Shown here: positions 1-6,706 of the stretch, piece after piece
Layout of the letters: each line of letters begins with the position of its first letter
Numbering within the stretch: the first letter of the stretch is position 1
Assembly (NCBI GenBank): GCA_964646785.1
Contig: CAZYGU010000019.1
Location: 1-15,465, forward strand
Direction: 5' to 3'
Source: JBGTNQ01 sp964646785
GTDB taxonomy: Bacteria; Patescibacteriota; Minisyncoccia; Phycocordibacterales; Zambryskibacteraceae
Length of the DNA stretch: 15,465 nucleotides
Program-made: the position numbers and the translations under genes
Notes under the pieces: generated by a model
Told to the model about the DNA's origin: nothing
Database searches by the model: none
What the model saw: only the letters and a program-made list of their open reading frames with translations

Positions 1-2601
1 GCCTTCCAGAAAGCCTATAAAAGCCTCAATTTTGAGCAGAAAAAGGCCGTAGACGCTATTGAAGGGTCAGTAATGGTTATCGCTGGTCCAGGCACAGGAA
101 AGACCTCTATTTTGACTCTGCGTATAGCTAATATCTTAGAGAAAACTGATACTTCACCGGACAGTATTTTGGCTCTCACATTTACCGAATCAGGTGTGTA
201 TTCTATGCGACAAAAGCTTGTTGGTATTATTGGGGCATCTGCATATCGAGTGAACATTTTTACCTTCCATGGGTTTGCAAAATCAATTATTGAAAGTTAT
301 CCAGAATATTTTCCGCGTGTTGTTGGTGGGGCACTTGTACCAGAGGCAGATCAATTTAAAATTCTTGAAAAAATATTTGAGGAAGGAAGATTCGAAATCA
401 TTAAACCATTTGGAAATATTTTTTACTACGTTCGACCAGCACTTTCTTCTATCCGATCACTCAAGCGTGAAAATATCAGTCCAGAAGAATTCAAAAAGCT
501 TACTTTGAAAGAAGAGAAATCTTTGATGTCTATTGATGATCTCTATCATGAAAAAGGAAAATACAAAGATGAAATGAAGGGTGTATACAAAACAGCATTG
601 AAAAAGATTGAGAAGAATAAAGAACTTGCAGTTGTGTATGATCTCTACGAGAAAGCACTTACTAGTCAAAGACTGTATGACTTTGAAGATATGATTATTG
701 AGACGATCAAAGCGCTCAAGGATCATCCAGATCTTCTCCTTATTCTTCAAGAAGAATATCAATATGTGCTTGCTGATGAACATCAAGATGCAAATAATGC
801 GCAGAATGCAATTCTTGAACTCATCTCAGGATTTCACGAGAACCCAAATTTGTTTATTGTGGGAGACGAAAAACAAGCGATCTATCGTTTTCAAGGAGCG
901 AGTCTTGAAAACTTTCTCTACTTTAAACGTAAATATCCCGATGCAACCCTTATTCGACTAAAAGACAACTATCGTTCGACACAGAAGATTCTTGATAGTG
1001 CATACGCGCTTATTGCGGGAAATACGAATACTGATGAAGAACTCAAAATAGAACTAGAAGCAAAGGCACAAGGACTTGGTGAAGATATTTCTCTGTATCA
1101 ATTTCAGAACCCTGATGAGGAGATGCGCTTTGTTGTAGAAGATATTGAGAAAAGAATTGCTGGGGGGACTGAGCCTAATGAGATCGCCATTTTGTATCGT
1201 GATAATGCGGACGCATCAAATATTGTTCGCTTTCTTGAGCGCACATCCATTCCATTTGCCATTTATTCAGATGACGATATTTTGCAAGATCCTCATATGA
1301 GTATGTTGATGCTTCTTCTTCGTGCACTGAATAATTTTGGTGATGAAGAATCGATATCAAAGCTTATGTTTACCGATGTGTTTGGTATTTCTCCTCTTGA
1401 TGGATATCGAATACTCTCGTACCGAACAAAAGAGAAGCTGAATATGTTTGACATTCTCCGAAGTGATGACCATCTCATGCGCGCACATATTACTGACATT
1501 ACAAAAGTTAAAGATTTTTATAGTCAGTTAGAATATTTTGCGAAACTTGCAAAAAATAAACCTCTTCTTACTTCACTCGAAACAATTATTCGTGAATCGC
1601 AATTTATCCCATATCTCCTTTCTCTCCCTGAATCACTTTCTGCACTTGAAAAACTTGATAGCTTACTTACTGGTGTAAAGACGTTGGTTGAAACAAAAAA
1701 GGATGCACGCATGAGTGATTTTATCGATTTTGTAGACACCCTTGAGCTTCATGGAGGGAAATTAGCGCGCTCAAAACGGCAAACGTTTGAAAATAGAGTT
1801 GCGCTCATGACAGCACATAGATCAAAGGGTCTAGAGTTCGATACTGTATATATCATTGGTACAACTGATGGAAAGTGGGGGAATAAGAGGTCTGTTGAAC
1901 ATTTCACACTACCTATTGAGGGGAGAACAGTACTTACAGAAGATAATGATGAGGATGAGCGTCGATTGTTCTATGTAGCAATTACAAGAGCAAGAAAAGA
2001 AGTTATTGCAACGTTTGCACTTACGGATGCGGGAGGAAAACAAAAAATCAGAAGTCAGTTTATTGAAGAAATTATTTTTCATGTTAAACCAGGGAGCTAT
2101 GTATTTACTGAAGTTCCTCATATGGTGCTGACAGAGCCGAAACCACACGGCCCAGATATTAAGGATGTGGAGTATCTGAGAAAACTATTTCTTGAGCAGG
2201 GTATGAATGTAACAGCACTCAATAATTATCTTACGTGTCCATGGAGATATTTTTTTGAAAACCTTGTTCGTATTCCTCATGCTCCAGAAAAGCATCAAAT
2301 GTTNNNNNNNNNNNNNNNNNNNNNNNNNNNNNNNNNNNNNNNNNNNNNNNNNNNNNNNNNNNNNNNNNNNNNNNNNNNNNNNNNNNNNNNNNNNNNNNNN
2401 NNNCGTATTGAATTTATTGAGCCAAATACATCAGGGGCATACAAAACTGAAAGCTTTGAAATTACCAGTGATGATAGAAAATCAATTGAAGATCTTGTTC
2501 GAGAAAAAGCACTTGAAATCTATAATGTTTCATATTGGGACACATATTGTGACGATCCGAAGTGTGAGTACTGTCCACTTCGAAGGGCGATGAAAAAGTA
2601 G
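1..2601 (+). CDS. UvrD/Rep-family DNA helicase with C-terminal Fe-S PD-(D/E)XK nuclease domain, 5' partial, contains assembly gap
   Basis: Superfamily 1A 3'-5' helicase fused to a RecB/AddB-like nuclease, a type expected in DNA repair and recombination in the cytoplasm. The frame is open to base 1, and the residues before the first Met (position 73) already match the Q-motif region (LNFEQKKAV), so the start lies left of the window. Visible motifs, counting from base 1: Walker A GPGTGKT (about 29-35), Ia TFTESG, Ic TFHGFAKS, II ADEHQD (about 258-263), III VGDEKQAIYRFQGAS, IV NYRST, V TAHRSKGLEF, VI DERRLFYVAITRA. The nuclease begins at CPWRYFF, just before the 100-N gap, and ends with CDDPKCEYC near the C terminus, a cysteine pattern like that of Fe-S nucleases such as AddB and Cas4. 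The catalytic H, D and E-x-K motifs must lie in the gap. The frame continues after the gap and ends in TAG. Helicase assignment is certain; nuclease activity is inferred. Confidence 0.94.
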   Translation, partial: AFQKAYKSLNFEQKKAVDAIEGSVMVIAGPGTGKTSILTLRIANILEKTDTSPDSILALTFTESGVYSMRQKLVGIIGASAYRVNIFTFHGFAKSIIESYPEYFPRVVGGALVPEADQFKILEKIFEEGRFEIIKPFGNIFYYVRPALSSIRSLKRENISPEEFKKLTLKEEKSLMSIDDLYHEKGKYKDEMKGVYKTALKKIEKNKELAVVYDLYEKALTSQRLYDFEDMIIETIKALKDHPDLLLILQEEYQYVLADEHQDANNAQNAILELISGFHENPNLFIVGDEKQAIYRFQGASLENFLYFKRKYPDATLIRLKDNYRSTQKILDSAYALIAGNTNTDEELKIELEAKAQGLGEDISLYQFQNPDEEMRFVVEDIEKRIAGGTEPNEIAILYRDNADASNIVRFLERTSIPFAIYSDDDILQDPHMSMLMLLLRALNNFGDEESISKLMFTDVFGISPLDGYRILSYRTKEKLNMFDILRSDDHLMRAHITDITKVKDFYSQLEYFAKLAKNKPLLTSLETIIRESQFIPYLLSLPESLSALEKLDSLLTGVKTLVETKKDARMSDFIDFVDTLELHGGKLARSKRQTFENRVALMTAHRSKGLEFDTVYIIGTTDGKWGNKRSVEHFTLPIEGRTVLTEDNDEDERRLFYVAITRARKEVIATFALTDAGGKQKIRSQFIEEIIFHVKPGSYVFTEVPHMVLTEPKPHGPDIKDVEYLRKLFLEQGMNVTALNNYLTCPWRYFFENLVRIPHAPEKHQMXXXXXXXXXXXXXXXXXXXXXXXXXXXXXXXXXXRIEFIEPNTSGAYKTESFEITSDDRKSIEDLVREKALEIYNVSYWDTYCDDPKCEYCPLRRAMKK
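2304..2403. other. Assembly gap of exactly 100 Ns
   Basis: Exactly one hundred Ns, the usual placeholder for a scaffold gap of unknown length. The gap falls inside the nuclease domain of the helicase gene. The reading frame happens to stay open across it, but the frame is not proof that the length is right: the domain looks too short by roughly 150 or more residues. Confidence 0.97.
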
Positions 2602-2609
2602 TAATAATT

Positions 2610-2661
2610 GTAACAACAAAAAACATCACCACATAAAAGAGGTGATGTTTTTTGTTGTTAC
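2610..2661. terminator. Bidirectional intrinsic terminator between helicase and dsbA-like gene
   Basis: A perfect 21-bp inverted repeat (2610-2630 and 2641-2661) with a 10-base loop. The core is CATCACC/GGTGATG, flanked by six A on the left and six T on the right, so it provides a U-tract in both directions. It lies 8 bases after the helicase stop and one base from the stop codon of the convergent gene. Confidence 0.92.
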
Positions 2662-2662
2662 T

Positions 2663-3421
2663 TTAATTTGTACTTCCTACTTGAGATCCAACTTCTACTG
2701 CGTTAATCGCTGCCTCTACAACCGCTTTCATTGTTTCGTAACTCTGTGAACCTTTAATTGAAACCTTCTCACCCGTTGAAGAGATAATCACTACATGCGG
2801 TGTACCATCAGCACCCGAACGAACCGCATCCTGACTGTCTTGTAAGATAACGTTGTCATACTTTGTACTTGATAGACACGTGTTAAATTTACTTACATCA
2901 AGACCAACATCTTTTGCAATTTTTGGAAGCTCAGCAGGGTCTAGACTATCGTCTGATTGAGTTCGAGCAAATACCAAATCAAGATACTTCCAGAATGCAT
3001 CATTTCCTCCGAGCTCGTTTGCACACTCAGTTGCAACTGCTTCCTTGTGTGATTTTTTATGAAGGGAGGCTATAGGGAATTGTCGATATACCCAAGCAAC
3101 TTTTCCAGTAGCCCCATATTCATTGATGATTCGATGCAGGGTATTGTGAAATACTTTGCAGAAAGGACATTCAGTGTCTGAGAATTCGATAATCATTACT
3201 GGTGCATTTGGATTACCTAGAATATGGTCAGCAGCAGTAACTGGGTTTACTGTAACTTCCTCAATGTTCTTTGAGTCCTTATTTTGACCCAACACATCAA
3301 TGCGAGAAGGATTATTTTTTCCAGAAAGATATACACCTGCTCCAATAAAGGCACCAGCAAGAATAATTGATAAGGGAATAATGAAGGGGTTTTGTTTTTT
3401 TGTAATTTGATTTGGTTCCAT
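2663..3421 (-). CDS. Membrane-anchored DsbA-family thiol:disulfide oxidoreductase
   Basis: A 252-residue protein with a short cytoplasmic N terminus, one transmembrane segment (about 11-33) and an extracytoplasmic thioredoxin-fold domain of the DsbA-like (Thioredoxin_4) type. The active site is C85-P-F-C88 in the context FSDTECPFC, and the cis-proline loop is at G216-T217-P218. A second cysteine pair (C123, C172) is typical of this group and may be structural. Its likely role is to form or rearrange disulfides in exported proteins. The open frame extends upstream to 3535, but the ATG at 3421 is chosen because it gives a normal anchor and leaves room for the divergent uppP start at 3458. An extended -10 box ends 7 bases before this ATG and there is no Shine-Dalgarno sequence. 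The exact partner or substrate is unknown. Confidence 0.9.
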   Translation of the reverse strand: MEPNQITKKQNPFIIPLSIILAGAFIGAGVYLSGKNNPSRIDVLGQNKDSKNIEEVTVNPVTAADHILGNPNAPVMIIEFSDTECPFCKVFHNTLHRIINEYGATGKVAWVYRQFPIASLHKKSHKEAVATECANELGGNDAFWKYLDLVFARTQSDDSLDPAELPKIAKDVGLDVSKFNTCLSSTKYDNVILQDSQDAVRSGADGTPHVVIISSTGEKVSIKGSQSYETMKAVVEAAINAVEVGSQVGSTN

Positions 3422-3428
3422 ATCCAAA

Positions 3429-3437
3429 ATTGTATCA
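3429..3437 (-). promoter_or_regulatory. Extended -10 promoter of the dsbA-like gene
   Basis: On the minus strand TGA-TACAAT forms an extended -10 element (5 of 6 matches in the hexamer). Only 7 bases separate it from the ATG at 3421, so transcription is expected to start at or next to the start codon. A possible -35 (TTGTCA) lies further upstream at a poor spacing. Confidence 0.5.
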
Positions 3438-3440
3438 TAG

Positions 3441-3449
3441 TGTGATAGT
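3441..3449 (+). promoter_or_regulatory. Extended -10 promoter of uppP
   Basis: TGT-GATAGT (4 of 6 matches in the hexamer, with an upstream TG) ends 8 bases before the uppP ATG. It lies next to the opposing promoter of the dsbA-like gene inside a 36-base intergenic region. A short inverted repeat, TATCA (3433-3437) and TGATA (3443-3447), overlaps both boxes and could be an operator, but its arms are only 5 bp. Confidence 0.4.
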
Positions 3450-3457
3450 GTTGTTCC

Positions 3458-4246
3458 ATGACAATACTTCACGCAATTATCCTTGGGGTTATCGAAGGAC
3501 TCACTGAATTTATCCCTGTTTCCTCCTCTGGCCACTTACTGTTAGTTCACACGTTCTTGGGAGTGACAGAACATGATTTGGCAGTTGATGCTGTACTTCA
3601 GATGGGTACAATCTTCGCGGTGCTTGTCTATTTTCGAAAAGAGCTCTGGAGTCTTTTTGTTACCTTTCTCAAATTGATTACCAGAAAGGATATCGAAGAA
3701 AAAGAAAAGAATCTTCTCCTTGCGGTTATAATAGGTACAATTCCTGCGGTTGTGTTGGGTTTATTACTGGAAACATATATTAGTACAACATTTCGTTCTT
3801 CATATGTATTAGTTATTGGGTTGTTATGTGGAAGTGCTCTTATGTTTTTTGCTGAAAGAATTGTTCGTACCGGTTTCGTATCAATCACACCGAAAAAAGG
3901 TTTACTTCTTGGATTATTCCAATCACTCGCACTTGTTCCGGGAATTTCTCGATCAGGTGCCACAATTTCTGGTGGATTATTCTTAGGATTATCTCGTGAG
4001 GAGGCGACTCGATTCAGCTTTCTCCTTTCATTTCCAATTATTGTTGGTGCTGGACTTAAGGAATTTCTTGATCTACGTCATGTAACAGGAGGAATCTCAC
4101 TTTCACTTGGTATAGGATCCTGTGTTGCATTTATTGTTGGGTTATTGTCTATCCATGTTCTTATTCGGTATCTCCGTACACATAATTTGAATATATTTAT
4201 CTACTACAGAATAATACTTGCAGTTGCTATTCTTCTGTTTCTGTAG
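3458..4246 (+). CDS. uppP: Undecaprenyl-diphosphatase (BacA/UppP)
   Basis: Integral membrane phosphatase that converts undecaprenyl diphosphate to undecaprenyl phosphate, the lipid carrier for peptidoglycan and other wall polymers. The 262 residues match the usual family length. The N terminus carries the E-x3-E motif (E13, E17) followed by PVSSSGH with H26. The second signature PGISRSGAT (161-169) contains the catalytic arginine R165, followed by EEATRFSFLLSFP. Several hydrophobic helices fit the inverted-repeat fold of the family. The start at 3458 gives the standard N terminus (MTILHAIILGVIEG). It has no Shine-Dalgarno sequence and is divergent from the dsbA-like gene, with 36 bases between start codons. 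It is followed by a hairpin whose U-tract faces the opposite strand. Confidence 0.97.
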   Translation: MTILHAIILGVIEGLTEFIPVSSSGHLLLVHTFLGVTEHDLAVDAVLQMGTIFAVLVYFRKELWSLFVTFLKLITRKDIEEKEKNLLLAVIIGTIPAVVLGLLLETYISTTFRSSYVLVIGLLCGSALMFFAERIVRTGFVSITPKKGLLLGLFQSLALVPGISRSGATISGGLFLGLSREEATRFSFLLSFPIIVGAGLKEFLDLRHVTGGISLSLGIGSCVAFIVGLLSIHVLIRYLRTHNLNIFIYYRIILAVAILLFL

Positions 4247-4259
4247 GGATACAAGAAAA

Positions 4260-4289
4260 AACCGCTCTCACGAATTCGTGAGAGCGGTT
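4260..4289 (-). terminator. Intrinsic terminator of the small acidic gene
   Basis: A perfect 30-base palindrome (15-bp arms, centre GAATTC; in RNA a 13-bp stem closing on AATT). A run of seven A at 4255-4261 gives a U-tract only for minus-strand transcripts, so it mainly serves the gene ending at 4305. There is no T-run on the plus side, so uppP termination here would be less efficient. Confidence 0.88.
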
Positions 4290-4304
4290 CAAGTGCTGTG
4301 GGTA

Positions 4305-4682
4305 TCAGCGGAAAGCCTTCGGTAGACGACTGTGACCCATCAGTCGTTCCTGGATGGCTTCCATCTCGTCTTCATGTGCGTCGACTGCGAGTTGGTGTTC
4401 TCGCTCTTCGCGAACAATCTCATCGTAGTCTCTTTCCATGTAGGAGAGTGCGATATCCACGTCCTCCTTCTGGAAGTCGCTGAGGTCGTCGCGCTCCATG
4501 AAACCTCGAGTACGGTTCATGGAGTCGAGCAGTTCTGAAGCTCGCGACCGCCTGTCTTCAGGAAAAGCGACACCGAGGTTTCCGATTGAGATCTGACGTG
4601 CTTCTTCCATTCGGAAGAGATGATTCATTGCGAACTCGTACTCGACGTCAAGATCTCCGTAATTGTCGTCGTAACCAGACAT
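4305..4682 (-). CDS. Small, highly acidic protein of unknown function with strong expression signals
   Basis: I do not recognise this 125-residue protein. It is soluble, rich in charged residues and probably mostly helical, with 32 Asp/Glu against 16 Lys/Arg, no Cys, and a likely coiled-coil stretch at about 74-113. It uses 14 Arg but only 2 Lys, unlike its lysine-rich neighbours. Counting 4321-4560 gives 131 G/C of 240 (about 55%), against about 33-42% in sampled blocks of hisS, and C/G-ending codons such as ATC, GTC, GAC and CTC are frequent. The ATG at 4682 is preferred over an upstream TTG at 4706 because AGAGGAG sits 8 bases before it. A consensus extended -10 promoter lies upstream and a strong hairpin follows, so it can be a complete single-gene unit, although read-through from the exonuclease gene is possible. 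Base composition suggests transfer or special selection. Confidence 0.75.
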   Translation of the reverse strand: MSGYDDNYGDLDVEYEFAMNHLFRMEEARQISIGNLGVAFPEDRRSRASELLDSMNRTRGFMERDDLSDFQKEDVDIALSYMERDYDEIVREEREHQLAVDAHEDEMEAIQERLMGHSRLPKAFR

Positions 4683-4690
4683 GCTGGATT

Positions 4691-4697
4691 CTCCTCT
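4691..4697 (-). promoter_or_regulatory. Shine-Dalgarno sequence of the small acidic gene
   Basis: AGAGGAG on the minus strand, 8 bases before the ATG at 4682. It decides the start in favour of 4682 over the in-frame TTG at 4706, and is one of only three clear Shine-Dalgarno sequences in the window. Confidence 0.8.
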
Positions 4698-4731
4698 AAG
4701 TGACAAAAGGGTACTTGTTGCTTCTGGTAAT

Positions 4732-4761
4732 ATTATATCATAATAATACGATACATGTCAA
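4732..4761 (-). promoter_or_regulatory. Full-consensus sigma-70 type promoter with extended -10
   Basis: On the minus strand TTGACA (4761-4756) and TATAAT (4737-4732) both match consensus in all six positions, with an 18-base spacer, and TGA directly before the -10 makes it an extended -10. The predicted start is near 4725, giving a leader of about 40 bases before the ATG at 4682. It is the best promoter match in the window. Confidence 0.9.
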
Positions 4762-4787
4762 TATTAGTTTTAAGCCCAAAGTAAGCC

Positions 4788-5363
4788 TCAAAAAGGGAGT
4801 GTATATGTCATTGCGCTAGTAGATTTATTTTCCCAATTTGTAGTGTCGAGTGGAATTTCGATAAGTTGACCTCCTTCTTTAAAGATAAGTTTATTATGCT
4901 TTCGAGCGTATTCATATACATCTTTTGTAATTTTTACGTCATCAATACAGTATTTAATTACTTTGTCGTACTCTCCATTTTTCCACCAAACTGTTGCTTG
5001 AATACCGTGTGCAGATTTATGTGTTCCCAGTGTTCCTTCTGCAATTTGATCAAGTTTCATTCTTCTTCCATAGGAATCTTTGATTTCTTTTAAAATATCA
5101 AGACTCGGGATTTTTGTCAGATCACCAGGATAATATTTGTTGAGTAATGGGATGTCGAAATGTTCAGAGTTGTATCCAATGAGAAGTTCTGCTTTTTCTA
5201 AGATTGGCCAAAGCTTTGGGAATTGTTCCTCTATGTATGACTCGTATGCATCACGCTCATAGTCATAGATACAGACAACTGAAATATCGAGAGCTGTTGA
5301 GTCATTTGACCCAACATCAGAAAAAATATTTTTTGTTTCGATATCAAAGACAATTTTGCGCAT
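4788..5363 (-). CDS. DEDDy-type 3'-5' exonuclease (RNase H-like fold)
   Basis: A single-domain nuclease of 191 residues related to the proofreading exonuclease of family B DNA polymerases and to YprB/RNase_H_2 proteins. Motif Exo I is FDIET with D7 and E9; Exo II is GYNSEHFDIPLL with D70; Exo III is YCIDD with Y138 and D142, the tyrosine placing it in the DEDDy class. These four acidic residues would bind two metal ions. No polymerase or helicase domain is attached, so the substrate (DNA or RNA) cannot be told. It lies 44 bases after hisS on the same strand with no terminator between and no Shine-Dalgarno sequence or clear promoter, so it is probably co-transcribed with hisS. The stop is TGA. 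Confidence 0.85.
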   Translation of the reverse strand: MRKIVFDIETKNIFSDVGSNDSTALDISVVCIYDYERDAYESYIEEQFPKLWPILEKAELLIGYNSEHFDIPLLNKYYPGDLTKIPSLDILKEIKDSYGRRMKLDQIAEGTLGTHKSAHGIQATVWWKNGEYDKVIKYCIDDVKITKDVYEYARKHNKLIFKEGGQLIEIPLDTTNWENKSTSAMTYTLPF

Positions 5364-5407
5364 ATAGGCAGTTACGAGTTGTTAATTTAGTTGTTAGTAA
5401 TGAAAGG

Positions 5408-6688
5408 CTACGATGCAATTTTTTGCGCAAGTTCTTCGAGTGACAGTGTCTGTGTTTCTTCGGTTTTGAGATTTTTCAGAGTAAATTGTTTTTTTGCGAT
5501 TTCATCTTCACCGATGAATACCATATAGGGGATTTCCAATTTAAGTGCAGTTTTAATTGCATCAGCAGGTTTTTTTGCTGTGAAGTGTGTTGCCACAGTG
5601 ATTCCTTTTTCACGTAAACTCTGGGCAAGTAATGTTACGGCTGTCTCATCAACTGCACCGATTGTCGCTAGAAGTACATTTGTTTCTGATACATATGGGG
5701 GAAGTAATTTATGTGATTCAAGAAAGTCACGAAGTGTCACATCTCCCATACCAAAACCTACAGCTGGAATACTATCACCTCCAAAAAGTTCTAGGAGATT
5801 ATCGTAGCGTCCACCTCCAAAGAGCGATCGACGATTGTCCTTATTTGTGTCAAAAATTTCAAATACAATATCTGTGTAGTAATCGAACCCTCGCATAAGT
5901 GTTGGAGTGAATTCGATATTCTTAATTCCTAATGTTTCAAATGTTTCAATAAGGTTGACGATTGTCTTAACAGACTCATTGTCTACACCAACATGTTCCA
6001 TAAGTTTCTCAGGGGAAGAAAGAAGAGCAATAAAATCTTTTGCTTTATCACCAATGATTGCTGTGATACCTTCTTCGAAGACTTCTGGAGTAACTTTTTC
6101 CTTTTTATCAATAAGTTTACTAATTGTGTACGATTGTTCACTATTAATGTTGAAGGTTTCAAAAAGTTTTGAAAGTAGCTTTCGAGAATTAATAAGTATA
6201 GAAAAGTCTGAGTCAGTTGCACCAAACGCTTTCATGATCCCGCTTGCAACCTGAATTACTTCAACCTCGGCAGAGAGTCCTGATATTCCGAAAACATCAA
6301 CATTTAGCTGGTAGTGTTCACGGAGTCTACCTCGTTGTGGTTGCTCATAGCGAAATAAGTTTGGAATTGAATACCATCTAAGAGGAAACGGTAGTTCTCT
6401 TTTTCTCGCTGCAACCATTCGAGCTACAGTTGGGGTCATTTCTGGACGAAGTGTAACTTCGCGGTTACCGCGATCAGTAAATGTATATGTCTGGTCATTT
6501 ACAATTTCTTCACCACTTTTAGCACGGTAGAGTTCTGCTGGTTCAAGTATTGATGCTGTGTATTCTACATACCCGAAACGCTCAACTACTGTATGGATTT
6601 TCTCAGTCATGTACTTAAGAATCCACATATCTTCTGGGTAGAAGTCTCTAACTCCCTTATAAGGGTCTGTGCTTAGTTTGTTTGTCAT
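5408..6688 (-). CDS. hisS: Histidyl-tRNA synthetase
   Basis: Class II aminoacyl-tRNA synthetase that charges tRNA-His with histidine; 426 residues, normal for the bacterial form. Visible parts: N-terminal GVRDFYPED; TLRPEMTPTVARM (79-90); motif 2 region RYEQPQRGRLREHYQLNVD (113-131); the histidine-binding loops RGFDYYTDIVFE (from 266; usually RGLDYYTGTVFE) and GGGRYD (291-296); and a C-terminal anticodon-binding domain from about 336. Motif 3 reads PAVGFGMGDVTL (308-319), where most bacterial enzymes have GLERL, so the usual motif 3 arginine is a threonine (T318). The start at 6688 is 18 bases from the divergent truB ATG. A GATAGT -10 box ends 9 bases before the start, so the leader is very short. 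The exonuclease gene follows. Confidence 0.96.
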   Translation of the reverse strand: MTNKLSTDPYKGVRDFYPEDMWILKYMTEKIHTVVERFGYVEYTASILEPAELYRAKSGEEIVNDQTYTFTDRGNREVTLRPEMTPTVARMVAARKRELPFPLRWYSIPNLFRYEQPQRGRLREHYQLNVDVFGISGLSAEVEVIQVASGIMKAFGATDSDFSILINSRKLLSKLFETFNINSEQSYTISKLIDKKEKVTPEVFEEGITAIIGDKAKDFIALLSSPEKLMEHVGVDNESVKTIVNLIETFETLGIKNIEFTPTLMRGFDYYTDIVFEIFDTNKDNRRSLFGGGRYDNLLELFGGDSIPAVGFGMGDVTLRDFLESHKLLPPYVSETNVLLATIGAVDETAVTLLAQSLREKGITVATHFTAKKPADAIKTALKLEIPYMVFIGEDEIAKKQFTLKNLKTEETQTLSLEELAQKIAS

Positions 6689-6694
6689 GTGGTA

Positions 6695-6703
6695 TATACT
6701 ATC
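6695..6703. promoter_or_regulatory. Overlapping divergent -10 boxes of truB (+) and hisS (-)
   Basis: TATACT (6695-6700, plus) ends 6 bases before the truB ATG at 6707, so the predicted transcription start is the A of the ATG. On the minus strand GATAGT (6703-6698) ends 9 bases before the hisS ATG at 6688. The boxes share three bases within an 18-base intergenic space. No convincing -35 is seen for either. Confidence 0.5.
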
Positions 6704-6706
6704 AAA

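Noticed and set aside
3422..3535. Longer N terminus for the dsbA-like gene
   Set aside because: It would overlap the first 78 bases of uppP on the other strand and add a polar segment before the signal anchor; the ATG at 3421 has a matching -10 box.
4298..4538. Two plus-strand frames opposite the acidic gene
   Set aside because: No promoter or ribosome binding site on that strand. The minus strand has a promoter, a Shine-Dalgarno sequence and a correctly oriented terminator.
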